NCBI RefSeq assembly: GCF_023634655.1 | Contig: NZ_JAMKMS010000006.1 | Coordinates: forward strand, 62,001 to 126,000 | Direction of reading: 5' to 3' | DNA from: Vibrio methylphosphonaticus | GTDB lineage: Bacteria > Pseudomonadota > Gammaproteobacteria > Enterobacterales > Vibrionaceae | DNA: 64,000 nt | In this document: piece after piece, positions 7,894-17,170 of the stretch | Layout of the letters: each line of letters starts with the position of its first letter | How positions within the stretch are numbered: the stretch's first letter is position 1 | Translations under genes and position numbers: made by a program | Notes under the pieces: generated by a model | The model's database searches: none | Told to the model about the DNA's origin: nothing | Seen by the model: only the letters and a program-made list of their open reading frames with translations

Positions 7894-8066
7894 AGCATTA
7901 CTCTAAAGCGGGTTTTGACGGGCGCAGTGTATCGACAATTGGTGGAAATTACCACTTGCCTGCTAGTGAAGAGCAGGCAAGTAAGATGACGACGTTACTC
8001 TATTTGTTGTTTAGGGCCAAAACTGGGTCGCTTAGGTGGGGTTTACCGATTCGAGAGTGTGTCGCG

Positions 8067-8996
8067 TCAAGAGAGTGTCGCGGGATCGATAAAGCACAGT
8101 TGTTGATATAACGTTGCTGTTTTCGGCATGTCAACATTATGAGAGCCAGCGAGGTCTAGTACGTTTTTGTACATGTATTGCAGCTCTAACGCTCTTTGAT
8201 TCTTTAAATCGAGAAGCATACTTGTTTGGTAAGGCTTCATCGCCGCAGTATTACTAAGCATAGTGTCAATTAAAGTCGATGGCAGATCGGTCCCTAACGC
8301 CTTTGCTGCCGCTTGGACTTCTTGCATGACTTCCTTTGCCAATGTGACGAGTTCGGGACACTGCATGATTTGCTTGGTATCAGCGGATAACACTGCAGAC
8401 AATCCATTGAATGGCACGTTCCAGAGCAGTTTTTTCCAGCGCGCGTCGACAATGCGTTCTTCTACATCAACGTCTACACCACTTTCTCGAAAATCACTTG
8501 CAACACTTTCTACTGGTGCAAGACCTTGCGCGCCAAACGCGCCGAGAGTGAGTCGGCCGTAGTCGATATGATGAATATGCCCTGGGCCAATCTTGTTAGA
8601 GCAGATGAAGCAAAGCCCACCAGCGACAAAGGGTAAGTTGAGCTGCTCACAAAGCTCTTGCTCTGCTCCAATGCCGTTTTGTAACAATACGATGAGTGTG
8701 TCAGGTTTGACTATTGGCGCAATGAGGTTAGATAACAGCTGGTTGCTTGTCGTTTTGATTGCGACCAATATGACATCGGCTTTTGGCATGGTTTCACTAG
8801 TCGAATAGGCTTGCAGTGAACTAGAATTAATCGAAAAGTCGCCATAGTGGGAGTCAACCGTTAGGCCATGTTCGCGAACATGAGCAAAATCGGAGTGGAA
8901 AAGAAAATGCACATCTTGCCCGCTGTGATGCAATCTCGCTCCGTAATACCCACCAATTGCGCCAGTCCCGATGACGGCGAACACCTTCTTTGTCAT
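8067..8996 (-). CDS. 2-dehydropantoate 2-reductase family oxidoreductase (PanE-like)
   Basis: A 309-residue protein with an N-terminal NADPH-binding Rossmann motif (GTGAIGGYYGARL) and the PanE/ApbA C-terminal all-helical domain. The catalytic lysine is in RWKKLLWNVPFNGLS, and the NGIG segment after the Rossmann fold is present. Canonical PanE reduces ketopantoate to pantoate in coenzyme A synthesis. Many bacteria carry additional PanE-like proteins of unknown substrate; the C-terminus here (KNQRALELQYMYKNVLDLA) fits the family well, so either role is possible. It stands alone. Confidence 0.85.
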   Translation of the reverse strand: MTKKVFAVIGTGAIGGYYGARLHHSGQDVHFLFHSDFAHVREHGLTVDSHYGDFSINSSSLQAYSTSETMPKADVILVAIKTTSNQLLSNLIAPIVKPDTLIVLLQNGIGAEQELCEQLNLPFVAGGLCFICSNKIGPGHIHHIDYGRLTLGAFGAQGLAPVESVASDFRESGVDVDVEERIVDARWKKLLWNVPFNGLSAVLSADTKQIMQCPELVTLAKEVMQEVQAAAKALGTDLPSTLIDTMLSNTAAMKPYQTSMLLDLKNQRALELQYMYKNVLDLAGSHNVDMPKTATLYQQLCFIDPATLS

Positions 8997-9254
8997 ATTT
9001 ACATCCTTGTTATACCTTGATTTAAGTAATGTACATGAACTAACGAATTAGGGAACCTTTGGTCGCAATGTTGGTAGCAAAATGTGAACCGCCGGTTACG
9101 TTAATTTTTTGATATTAATAACGCTGAAACAGATACTTGCCGCGTGTTCTCGGTTTTAAAAAGTATTCATTGCTGTGCCATGGTATGCGCTTTATCATTC
9201 GTAAGTATTTATTCGGTTTAAGCCGCACATGTAGATGTAATAGCAGGTAGTAAG

Positions 9255-9599
9255 ATGATTGAAAGAAAAGAAACAAAACAACGTATGAGCCGTGCCGTGA
9301 TTCATAACGGTACGGTTTACTTTTGTGGTCAAGTTGCCAAGGATTCAACGCAAGACATAACTCACCAAACAACCACTATGTTAGAAAAAGTTGATGAGTT
9401 ACTTGAAAGTGTGGGCTCTAGCCGTGAAAAGTTACTATCAGCAACGATTTATGTAAAAACAATGGCAGATTTTAAAGCCATGAATGAGGTGTGGGATGCG
9501 TGGGTACCTGAAGGTCACGCACCAGCACGTGCTTGTGTTGAAGCAAGCATGGCTCGAGAAGAACTGCTGGTTGAGATTTCGGTTGTCGCTGCTGTATAG
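9255..9599 (+). CDS. RidA/YER057c/UK114 family protein (YoaB-like)
   Basis: A 114-residue RidA-superfamily protein. Family members trimerise and hydrolyse reactive enamine/imine intermediates released by PLP enzymes. The [10 protein letters not shown] strand and the signature region around RACVEA are visible; the substrate-binding arginine of RidA is in this latter stretch. The N-terminus begins [17 protein letters not shown], as in the YoaB subgroup, not the canonical RidA. An AGG lies about 7 nt before the ATG. It is a single-gene unit. Confidence 0.85.
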   Translation: MIERKETKQRMSRAVIHNGTVYFCGQVAKDSTQDITHQTTTMLEKVDELLESVGSSREKLLSATIYVKTMADFKAMNEVWDAWVPEGHAPARACVEASMAREELLVEISVVAAV

Positions 9600-9784
9600 C
9601 ATTTAGCTTACATTTGATATCGAGGGGCATCGATACAGTATGTTACTTGCTCAAATGACTCTATCGGCAAACAATTGGGCTACGTCCTCTAGATCTCTAG
9701 GTCTTTAGATTTAGAGGGCTTGTAGTGAACTCCCGTTAAGACGCGAGTTGCCTTGAAAGTAAGTTTGGCGAAAAAGGAATAACC

Positions 9785-10027
9785 ATGAGTCAGCAGATTT
9801 TATTATGCCCTAAGTGCAAAGTAGAGCTATTACCTAACAGCGGGAATGAGTGTCGAGAGTGTGCGACAAAATACCGTAAAATCGCTCATTGCCCTGAATG
9901 TAACGATTCGTTGGAAGTGTTAAAAGCATGTGGTAATGTAAGTTATTACTGTAACTGCTGTAGAATGCAAAAATCCCGCACAACCATTGATTGGCAATTT
10001 GAGGCCGTAAGCCGCAGCCAGTCATAG
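9785..10027 (+). CDS. yfgJ: YfgJ-like zinc-ribbon protein
   Basis: An 80-residue protein with two zinc-binding knuckles, CPKC...CREC at the N-terminus and CPEC...CNCC in the middle, separated by the KYRKIAH segment. The LKACGNVSYYC stretch matches E. coli YfgJ closely. Zinc ribbons of this type are thought to be structural or nucleic-acid binding; the role of YfgJ is unknown. AAGGAA precedes the ATG at a normal distance. No terminator with a T run follows; a 9-bp inverted repeat lies 20 nt beyond the stop. Confidence 0.85.
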   Translation: MSQQILLCPKCKVELLPNSGNECRECATKYRKIAHCPECNDSLEVLKACGNVSYYCNCCRMQKSRTTIDWQFEAVSRSQS

Positions 10028-10389
10028 TCATTAACGCTTGGCTTTGTTCCTAATGCATTGTAGAAGGAAGTGCATTAGGCGTGGCATGTCAACACCCGCT
10101 AGAAAATCTTCGATGACACCATCACTTGTTCTATGTTTACCCGTTATCATTATTAAATACCACATGACAGGTATCAGGTTTGCCTTCCACCTAATGCTCC
10201 ATCATAGATTTCCCATCGGTATCCATCGACTCGCACAGGCGGGGATTGTTTTGTAAACGACCGAGTTGATTAGGTTCACCAATTTAAGTGCAACCTCACG
10301 CTAACGTAAAGAAAACAAATATATTTTTGGTATTTCAGCTATCTATTCCTATCCTGATAATTACAAAGGGATATTGCGGATAGTGATGA
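10028..10389. other. Intergenic region with one inverted repeat
   Basis: About 360 bp without a credible gene. CCTAATGCA (10049-10057) and TGCATTAGG (10071-10079) form a perfect 9-bp inverted repeat around a 13-nt loop, without a T run; it may protect the yfgJ transcript 3' end. The right end is AT-rich (10310-10350) and presumably carries the promoter of the partner-switching genes. Confidence 0.5.
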
Positions 10390-11616
10390 ATGGGAAATGT
10401 CGAACTTAGTAATGATCATTCTAAAAGAGCGATTTTACTAGTTGAAGACGATAAAACAACGCAGACGCTAATGAGTTCGTTGTTAAAAAAACGTGGCTAT
10501 GATGTCACGGTAGCAAACCATGGGTATGAAGCGCTAGAAGCACTCAATAAGAGTGAGCACATTCAGTTTGTAATTAGTGATTGGGTTATGCCAAAGATGA
10601 ATGGCGTTCAATTATGTAAAGAGCTGAAATCCAACGACTACAGTCGATATATGTTTTTTGTTTTGCTGTCGTCGCAAGACGATCAGGATTCAATTATCAA
10701 CGGCATTGATGCTGGTGCAGACGATTTTGTTGCCAAAAACACCCCTATAGATGAATTAGATGCCCGTATACGAGCGGGTTTCAGAAATCTAGGGCTTCAT
10801 AATGAACTTCTAAACAAAAATCGTCAGCTTGATTCCGCTTATGCAACGATTAGGCAGGATTTAGATTCAGCGGGTGACTTCATACGTCAATTGCTTCCTA
10901 CGCGCACTGAGTTTCATGAAGCGTCGATGGCGTATACCTCTATTCCAAGTGCACAGATTGGGGGGGATATTCTTGGTTATTTCCGTTTAGATGACGACCA
11001 TTTGGGTTTTTATCTATTAGATGTCTCTGGTCATGGTGTCGCGTCGGCGTTGTTGTCTTTCTCAGTTCATCAAACATTGTCAGTCGTTAATGGTCCAAAC
11101 TCTCTTGTCTTTAAAGGCGATGGGGATAAAAAGCAGATCCGCCCTGCGGATGAAGTGGTGACAAAACTTAACGAAATATATAGCCAAGACTCTTCAAACC
11201 ACCTCTATTTCACCATGGTCTATGCGGTACTAAATAAAAAAACTGGAGAATTGAATTACTGCTCGGCGGGTCACCCGCCGATTATTTGGATGCAACGAAA
11301 GGATAACTCCGCTCAATTTTTAGGCGATGACAATTTTGTTGTTGGAATGTTTGATTTTGCTGATTATAAACAAGATACGATATGTTTAGGACCTGAGGAT
11401 GAAATTTGGCTTTACACCGACGGAATTACCGAGGCGAGAGTTGGGGACGAGTTTTATAGTGAAGAGCGACTGAAAGACTTAATTGAATCTCAACAACAGA
11501 AGACGTTTGACGAGAAGCCAGGGCATATCGTGTCCTCTGTACGTGAATGGCAAGAAAATGAAATGTTTGACGACGACGTCAGTATTCTAGGTTGTAAGTG
11601 GGCACCGCAAAGGTAA
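10390..11616 (+). CDS. Response regulator with PP2C-type (RsbU/SpoIIE) phosphatase output
   Basis: A 408-residue fusion. Residues 13-130 are a receiver domain with acidic pair D20/D21, phospho-acceptor D64 (ISDWVMP), LLSS and the conserved lysine (VAKN). A coiled linker (about 135-170) leads to a PP2C phosphatase domain with GGDILG, the LLDVSGHGVASALLSF core and the C-terminal DDDVSILG metal motif. Such proteins dephosphorylate a STAS-domain anti-sigma-factor antagonist when their receiver is phosphorylated. The STAS gene starts 9 nt downstream and a HATPase gene follows, forming a partner-switching module. No cognate histidine kinase is adjacent. Confidence 0.9.
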   Translation: MGNVELSNDHSKRAILLVEDDKTTQTLMSSLLKKRGYDVTVANHGYEALEALNKSEHIQFVISDWVMPKMNGVQLCKELKSNDYSRYMFFVLLSSQDDQDSIINGIDAGADDFVAKNTPIDELDARIRAGFRNLGLHNELLNKNRQLDSAYATIRQDLDSAGDFIRQLLPTRTEFHEASMAYTSIPSAQIGGDILGYFRLDDDHLGFYLLDVSGHGVASALLSFSVHQTLSVVNGPNSLVFKGDGDKKQIRPADEVVTKLNEIYSQDSSNHLYFTMVYAVLNKKTGELNYCSAGHPPIIWMQRKDNSAQFLGDDNFVVGMFDFADYKQDTICLGPEDEIWLYTDGITEARVGDEFYSEERLKDLIESQQQKTFDEKPGHIVSSVREWQENEMFDDDVSILGCKWAPQR

Positions 11617-11625
11617 GGGGTTTTT

Positions 11626-11958
11626 ATGAAGTACGATATTTCTAATAGCGACTTGTTTACGGTTATTCAGGTTAAAGAAGAACGGTTTGATGCTGCACTT
11701 GCGACGTCTTTTTGTCAAACGATAGAAGGGATTCAGTCAGAGATACAACCCAATCTATTACTTGATGTTTCTGAGGTTACATTTATGGATAGCAGCGGAC
11801 TCGGCGCAATGATGCAGATATACAAATTGCTGAGAGATAAACAAATCTTTTTGGTTGGGGCGACACAGCCAGTGTGTGACTTGTTCAAATTAACGCGTAT
11901 GGATAGGCTGATTAATATCTACGATTCTGTAGAAGAAGCGATGATGAGGTCAGATTAA
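11626..11958 (+). CDS. STAS-domain anti-sigma factor antagonist
   Basis: A 110-residue STAS protein. The phosphorylatable serine lies in the canonical VTFMDSSGLGAMMQ motif, after the LLLDVS strand, as in SpoIIAA/RsbV. In partner switching, the unphosphorylated form sequesters its HATPase kinase partner; the PP2C protein encoded 9 nt upstream would restore that form. The very short spacing indicates co-transcription and perhaps coupled translation (GGGG lies just before the ATG). Confidence 0.9.
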   Translation: MKYDISNSDLFTVIQVKEERFDAALATSFCQTIEGIQSEIQPNLLLDVSEVTFMDSSGLGAMMQIYKLLRDKQIFLVGATQPVCDLFKLTRMDRLINIYDSVEEAMMRSD

Positions 11959-12110
11959 TTTTTCGAATCGTTTGAATACTCAGTAAGTTAGTTAGATAAG
12001 GCAGTGTTGTGAGTGTATAGGCGTTATGATTGTTGCGCCGTTTAACGGAAGAAGTCATTGACTCATATAAATGAAACCTGCGGGATATTAGTGATCAATA
12101 GGAGTGAGTT

Positions 12111-12578
12111 ATGGCCATGGATGGGGAAATATACTCAAATACATACAAGAGTGCGATTGAAACATCTCGATTAGCAGTGGACGATCTAAAAGAATTTTGG
12201 AGGTCGAGCCTTCTTAATGAAAATAATATCGGTGAGCTTGAACTTTGTGTGGTTGAATTGCTCAATAATACTTTTGAACATGCATATGACGGCAAAGATG
12301 GGCAGTTAATTGAAGTCGTTAGCCGATGCAACGAAAGCAAAGTTTTGGTCGATATTAGCCACTTTGGATCAAGTATGTCGCAAGAAGAGTTTCATAGTGT
12401 ACTCGAAGCAGATTTTATTGCCCCCGATCCTAATGACCCTGAAACATGGGTAACATCTGGTCGTGGGTTCATGATTTTGGCTGCGCTACTAGATGAAATT
12501 GAACTCACACAGGAGGGAGATAAAAGTACATTTACATTAATTAAAAGAGTACAACGAGAGCTCTCTCCGTATAGGTAA
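12111..12578 (+). CDS. HATPase anti-sigma-type serine kinase (RsbW-like)
   Basis: A 155-residue GHKL ATPase with the N box ELLNNTFEHAYDG and the G box SGRGFMILAALLDE, matching serine kinases that phosphorylate STAS antagonists. It has no dimerisation or histidine domain, so it is not a two-component kinase. AGGAG stands 8 nt before the ATG at 12111. It is separated from the STAS gene by 150 nt but in the same orientation. Its final target (a sigma factor, diguanylate cyclase or other switch protein) is not encoded nearby. Confidence 0.88.
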   Translation: MAMDGEIYSNTYKSAIETSRLAVDDLKEFWRSSLLNENNIGELELCVVELLNNTFEHAYDGKDGQLIEVVSRCNESKVLVDISHFGSSMSQEEFHSVLEADFIAPDPNDPETWVTSGRGFMILAALLDEIELTQEGDKSTFTLIKRVQRELSPYR

Positions 12579-12698
12579 GAGTTAGCTTGATTTGATAAAG
12601 CCCCTCACACCCATACGATAGACGACCTGTATTACCCCATCGTATGAGCTTTAGATATACACATACTTAAAAATACATGGAATGTTGGATGCGTCTCT

Positions 12699-14342
12699 AT
12701 GAAGAATAACAGCAAACGTCAAAGGGTGTCAGTGACCCCGCTTTTTCTATTATCTGCTTTCGCCACATTTGTGCCCTCTACTGCTTACACCGCACAGCTG
12801 CCGGAACAGGTACAATTAGCCCCTACTCAGCATGTTGTGAGAGGTAATGACGCTGAAGCTGCGACCTTAGACCCAGCGAAGGCTGAAGGGTTACCTGAAA
12901 TGCATGTAATTCGGGATCTGTTTGAAGGCTTAGTGATTCAAGATGCCGATGGGAATGTGGTTCCTGGTGTCGCAGAATCATGGGAAACCAAGGACAACAA
13001 AACCTTTGTTTTTCATCTGCGATCCGATGCCAAATGGTCGAATGGTGATCCTGTCGTCGCTTCTGATTTCGTCTTTGCGTTACAGCGAGCCGTTGATCCA
13101 GCAACTGCATCGCCTAATGGCTGGTACCTGAAAATGACCAAGATTAATAATATTGCCATGATCTTGAATGGCGAGAAGCCAGTATCGGAACTGGGCATAA
13201 AAGCAATTGATGACCAAACCCTTGAGTTTACTCTCGACAGTGCGGTGCCTTATTTTGTTGCAATGACAGGTCATACGTCGATGATGCCAGTTCATCAAGC
13301 ATCGATGAAAGCCAGTGGTGACAAGTGGGCGCGGGCGGGCTTATTGGTTTCAAATGGCGCATTCACTCTAACGCAGTGGGTTGTGAATGAGCGTATTGAA
13401 CTGGCAAAAAACAGTGAATACTGGGATAGCTCAAATACCGTCTTAGACTCAGTGACGTTTATTCCTTTTGAAAGTCAAACTGCAGCTTTAAATCGTTATA
13501 TGACCGGTGAAGTCGATATTACTTCAGACGTCCCCGCTCAGATGGCGGCACAATTAAAGAAAGAACAGCAAGACGCGTATAAAGTCGTGCCATTACTGTG
13601 TACCTATTATTATGCGTTCAATACCACGCGAGCACCATTTAACGATGAGCGAGTTCGTAAAGCGGTGTCTTACACGATTATGAGGGATGTAATAACTAAC
13701 GGTATTACTCAGGTTGGTAATATTCCCGCTTATACGTTTTCTCATCAGTATGTTGCAGGGTTTGATGCAACTCAGCCTGAATACAGCCAGTGGACTCAAG
13801 AACAGCGCGATCAACAAGCCCGACAATGGTTATCTGAAGCCGGCTATGGGGAAGATAATCCTTTAGATGTTAGGTTACTTTATAATACCAGCGAAAGTAA
13901 TAAATCCATTGCAGTTGCTATCTCCTCAATGATGAAGAAGAACTTAGGCGCCAAAGTGGCGCTCGAAAACCAAGAATGGAAATCCTATTTAGTGGCTCGT
14001 CGAGAGGGGGACTTTGATATTTTACGAACCTCATGGTGCGGTGACTATAATGAGGCGTCAACATTCTTATCTTTAATGACGTCGGATAGTGCTGGAAATC
14101 GAGCCTTTTACAAGAGTGATGCCTACGACCAGCAAATAAGTCGTGCGTTGTTAGCCACTGATATTGAAGCGCGTAATCAATACTACGATGCGGCGGAAGC
14201 AATTTTGGTCGAAGATATGCCAATTGCGCCTATATATTATTACATGCAGGCTAGATTGGTACGCCCAACGGTTGGCGGGTTTCCCGTTAATAATGTAGAA
14301 GGGCGGATCTACTCTAAGGATTTATACGTGTTGGCACAGTAA
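12699..14342 (+). CDS. Peptide ABC transporter substrate-binding protein (OppA-like)
   Basis: A 547-residue periplasmic binding protein of family 5 (OppA/DppA). A signal peptide spans residues 1-32 (charged start, hydrophobic LFLLSAFATF, cleavage near AYTA) with no lipobox cysteine. Typical landmarks are RGNDAEAATLDPAKAEG, VPGVAESWE and the APFNDERVRKAVSYTI segment. It binds oligopeptides for uptake. No permease or ATPase genes are adjacent, so it must work with an Opp system encoded elsewhere or act in sensing. A terminator follows at 14391-14415. Confidence 0.9.
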   Translation: MKNNSKRQRVSVTPLFLLSAFATFVPSTAYTAQLPEQVQLAPTQHVVRGNDAEAATLDPAKAEGLPEMHVIRDLFEGLVIQDADGNVVPGVAESWETKDNKTFVFHLRSDAKWSNGDPVVASDFVFALQRAVDPATASPNGWYLKMTKINNIAMILNGEKPVSELGIKAIDDQTLEFTLDSAVPYFVAMTGHTSMMPVHQASMKASGDKWARAGLLVSNGAFTLTQWVVNERIELAKNSEYWDSSNTVLDSVTFIPFESQTAALNRYMTGEVDITSDVPAQMAAQLKKEQQDAYKVVPLLCTYYYAFNTTRAPFNDERVRKAVSYTIMRDVITNGITQVGNIPAYTFSHQYVAGFDATQPEYSQWTQEQRDQQARQWLSEAGYGEDNPLDVRLLYNTSESNKSIAVAISSMMKKNLGAKVALENQEWKSYLVARREGDFDILRTSWCGDYNEASTFLSLMTSDSAGNRAFYKSDAYDQQISRALLATDIEARNQYYDAAEAILVEDMPIAPIYYYMQARLVRPTVGGFPVNNVEGRIYSKDLYVLAQ

Positions 14343-14390
14343 CATTGGCGAGAACACCCGCTACCTAAAACTCGCGATGGTTAGTAAAAG

Positions 14391-14415
14391 AAAAGGATGC
14401 CGTAGGCATCCTTTT
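14391..14415. terminator. Intrinsic terminator between convergent genes
   Basis: AAAAGGATGCC / GGCATCCTTTT, an 11-bp perfect stem with a 3-nt loop and T/A tracts on both sides, between oppA-like and ybjL. Confidence 0.85.
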
Positions 14416-14454
14416 CGAGTTTAAGACGATAGCTTGTTAACTTCGCTGACTAAG

Positions 14455-16137
14455 CTAAGAAAGAATAATCAGTATGGTACCAGCAAGTGTCATCAAAATA
14501 TTCGCGATGGCATAAGTCCCGGCATAGCCAAGCGCAGGAATGGTTGAACGAGCGTGTTCATTCACTACATCCATCGCGGGTGCACACGTACGGGCCCCGA
14601 CAATCGCGCCTATTAGCAATGCGCGATTCATTTTCAAGAAATACGCACCTACTAAGTAGGCAAGCACGACAGGCACAACGCTAACGAGAAAAGCGATAAC
14701 AATGACTTGTGGGCCAACCTGAGTTAGGTGCTCAAACATTTTTCCGCCAGCACTCAACCCGATTCCGACCATGAAGAACATCAGCCCGAGATCTTTGACC
14801 ATATTGAGGGCGCCTTGAGGAACGTAACCGAAAGTAGGGTGGTTCGCCCGCAAAAACCCAAGCGTGATGCCAGAAAGCAGCAGTCCGACAGCATTACCCA
14901 AGCCAAATGACACTTGACCAAATGTCATAGTAATCAGGCCGAACATAATACCCAAAATAAAGAAGCTACAAAAAGCGAGTAGGTCTGCCATTTGGCTATG
15001 TATAGAAATAAAACCGACCTTTTCTGCCAGCCCCAAGACGCGACTTTTTTCGCCACTGACTTGCAAAATATCGCCTTTCGCGAGCACGATATTCGCATCC
15101 ATCGGCATTTCAATTTGAGCTCGAACTACGCGGTTTAGGAAACAGCCAAACTCTGACAAGTTAAGATTTGATAGGCTCTTTCCTGCGATATTATCACTCT
15201 TAACAACGATCTCTTCTTCAACGATACGAAGGTCAAGCAGGTTACGGTCGAACACCTCTTTTCCGTTTCTGAAGCTTGGGTCCAATCGTGCATGACTGTC
15301 GGGGAAACCAACAAGCGCGATCTCATCACCTTCTTGTAAAATCGCATCGCCGTCAGGATGGGCAAGAATACCATTACGACGAATTCGTTCAATGTAGCAA
15401 CCAGTTTGACGATAGATGCCAAGCTCACGCAGGTTTTTGCCGTCGGTCCAGTCAATTAGCTCTTGCCCTACTCGGTAGGCGCGAATAATGGGAAGATAAA
15501 CCTTACGTTGACCAGAGCCGCCAAGACCGCGCTCTTGAGCGATTTGTTGTGCGGAGTCATGAAGATTTTGCTTTTGCAGTTTCGGCAAGAGTTTGGCCAA
15601 CATAATCATACTGATAAGGCCAATCAAATACGCCATGGCGTAGCCCACGGAGAGGTTTTCTAGAACCAAACCAAAATCCATACCGCGTGGAATGGTGGCT
15701 AATCCTGAATTCAAGGCATCTTGCGCACCCACAAGCACAGGTGTTGCTGTCAGGGCACCTGCCATCACTCCAGCGGAGAGTCCGTAATCTAGCCCTAAAT
15801 AATGGCTCGCGAAATAGGTTACCGTTAACGCAGTGACCAACACGACTAAGCTTAAGATGAGGTAGTGCTTACCATCTCGAAAGAAAATACCAAAAAAGTT
15901 TGGCCCGGCTTCAATCCCGACACAGTAGATAAACAGCATAAATCCGATGGTGAGGGCTTCGGCGTTAAATGAGAATCCGAGATGTCCCATAACCAGTGAG
16001 GTGATTAACACACCAATCGAGTTACCGAGCTGAAGATTTCCAAAGCGAATTTTGCCAAATGCAAGGCCGATCGCTAAGGCGACAAAAATAAGGAGGATAG
16101 GGTTTTGATCTAACAATTGTACTACGTCAATGTTCAC
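14455..16137 (-). CDS. ybjL: YbjL-like aspartate:alanine-exchanger-family transporter
   Basis: A 560-residue AspT/YidE/YbjL family membrane protein. Two blocks of hydrophobic helices (about 1-190 and 375-560) flank two cytoplasmic RCK_C domains (about 200-365; YRVGQEL and DEIALVG). The motifs [19 protein letters not shown] ([12 protein letters not shown]), TPVLVGAQD and the C-terminal [10 protein letters not shown] match E. coli YbjL. The start is the GTG at 16137, giving the N-terminus [12 protein letters not shown] and the family's length; an upstream TTG at 16155 is less likely. Substrate unknown. Adjacent to grxA, as in enterobacteria. Confidence 0.9.
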   Translation of the reverse strand: MNIDVVQLLDQNPILLIFVALAIGLAFGKIRFGNLQLGNSIGVLITSLVMGHLGFSFNAEALTIGFMLFIYCVGIEAGPNFFGIFFRDGKHYLILSLVVLVTALTVTYFASHYLGLDYGLSAGVMAGALTATPVLVGAQDALNSGLATIPRGMDFGLVLENLSVGYAMAYLIGLISMIMLAKLLPKLQKQNLHDSAQQIAQERGLGGSGQRKVYLPIIRAYRVGQELIDWTDGKNLRELGIYRQTGCYIERIRRNGILAHPDGDAILQEGDEIALVGFPDSHARLDPSFRNGKEVFDRNLLDLRIVEEEIVVKSDNIAGKSLSNLNLSEFGCFLNRVVRAQIEMPMDANIVLAKGDILQVSGEKSRVLGLAEKVGFISIHSQMADLLAFCSFFILGIMFGLITMTFGQVSFGLGNAVGLLLSGITLGFLRANHPTFGYVPQGALNMVKDLGLMFFMVGIGLSAGGKMFEHLTQVGPQVIVIAFLVSVVPVVLAYLVGAYFLKMNRALLIGAIVGARTCAPAMDVVNEHARSTIPALGYAGTYAIANILMTLAGTILIILS

Positions 16138-16328
16138 TGTAGCGACTCGAAGCAACCAAGTTGAATGGATTATAAAGTGTGGCGATTGTAGCGGAAATAA
16201 TCAAAAAGATAAGTGATTTTTTTTAAGATTGACCATTAGATTACATATTGTGGGTGTTCTCTGACTTCGCTGTATTAGATCAATAGATATTTGGTATCGG
16301 TTTGTCGCAATATTGATATAGATCCCAA

Positions 16329-16358
16329 TAAAAAAGCCAACTCCCAAGAGTTGGCTTT
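16329..16358 (-). terminator. Intrinsic terminator of grxA
   Basis: On the minus strand AAAGCCAACTC / GAGTTGGCTTT is an 11-bp stem with a TTGG loop, followed by a T run (the A tract at 16329-16335 on the plus strand). Confidence 0.85.
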
Positions 16359-16399
16359 AAGCTTGATACTTTCAACTATACTGTTGATTAGACAGTGAG

Positions 16400-16666
16400 T
16401 TACTCGTCGAAAAGGCCTAGATTTTCTTTTGCGTACGCTTCAAATTCTGTACAGCCACCGATATGGTCTTGATCGATGAAAATCTGAGGAACCGTTTCAA
16501 CTGGCTTGCCTACAGTTTTCTCTAGGTCAGCTTTAGAAATACCTTCCGCGTGGATGTCAACATAGCGGAAGTTGAAATCGTCACGTTTTGCTTTAAGCGT
16601 TTCTGCGTGCTCTTTTGCACGAACACAGAATGGACAACCTGGACGACCAAAAATTACGACAAACAT
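16400..16666 (-). CDS. grxA: Glutaredoxin 1
   Basis: An 88-residue glutaredoxin with active site CPFC at residues 11-14, the TVPQIFID cis-proline strand and the GGCTEFEAY glutathione-binding helix. It reduces ribonucleotide reductase and OxyR disulfides using glutathione. GGAG precedes the ATG (AAGGAGAAAGTC). The gene is monocistronic, with its own terminator, and adjacent to ybjL as in E. coli. Confidence 0.95.
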   Translation of the reverse strand: MFVVIFGRPGCPFCVRAKEHAETLKAKRDDFNFRYVDIHAEGISKADLEKTVGKPVETVPQIFIDQDHIGGCTEFEAYAKENLGLFDE

Positions 16667-17170
16667 TGACTTTCTCCTTGAAGATTAAATTCTTACTAAG
16701 CACTAGGAGTTTGATTAACTCGGCTCTTATAGTGTATTGACAACAACTATGCCTTAAGATGAAAAGGAAATAAAGCCGGAAATACCACTCACTGCCATAG
16801 GTAAAACCTATTAGTACATATGTTAGTCAGTTTGCAGCTTCAGTTGGTGCGTTTATGTTGTGACCCATGCCGAAATTGCGAATTTAAAAATGGGTAAAAC
16901 GTTTGTTGATTGGTTTATATCAACTTTTCATTTCTCGGGTCACTGCATGCTATTAGTGGCTTATAACTCTCATGTGTTTTTACTATCGGCAGGGCTTGCA
17001 ATTTGAGACACCACTTTTTCAACGTCGTATTTTGATCTTCAACGACACTGCACTTTAGGTTTTCGGTATTGGATGAATCTTTTATCTGCTGAGGCTTAAG
17101 TTTCTCGCATCGAAGATGAGTCGACAATGGTGTAATGGTGAGCTTGACGATATACCGAAAGGATATTGGT
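16667..17170. other. Intergenic region between divergent grxA and alcohol dehydrogenase genes
   Basis: About 500 bp. I see no convincing gene: a 70-codon minus-strand frame at 16915-17127 has no ribosome-binding site or recognisable features. A small inverted repeat ATAGGT-aaa-ACCTAT lies at 16797-16811. Promoters of both flanking genes must be here. Confidence 0.45.

Noticed and set aside
9115..9372. 85-codon minus-strand frame
   Set aside because: Antisense to the clear RidA-family gene; composition is low-complexity and no ribosome-binding site is seen.
10038..10256. 72-codon plus-strand frame after yfgJ
   Set aside because: Starts inside an inverted repeat, has an unnatural residue composition and no family resemblance.
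16681..16753. OxyR site in the grxA promoter
   Set aside because: On the minus strand ATAG-N7-CAAT resembles half of the consensus, but the second half does not match well enough.
16915..17127. 70-codon minus-strand frame in the grxA/alcohol dehydrogenase gap
   Set aside because: No ribosome-binding site, no recognisable features; composition as expected by chance.
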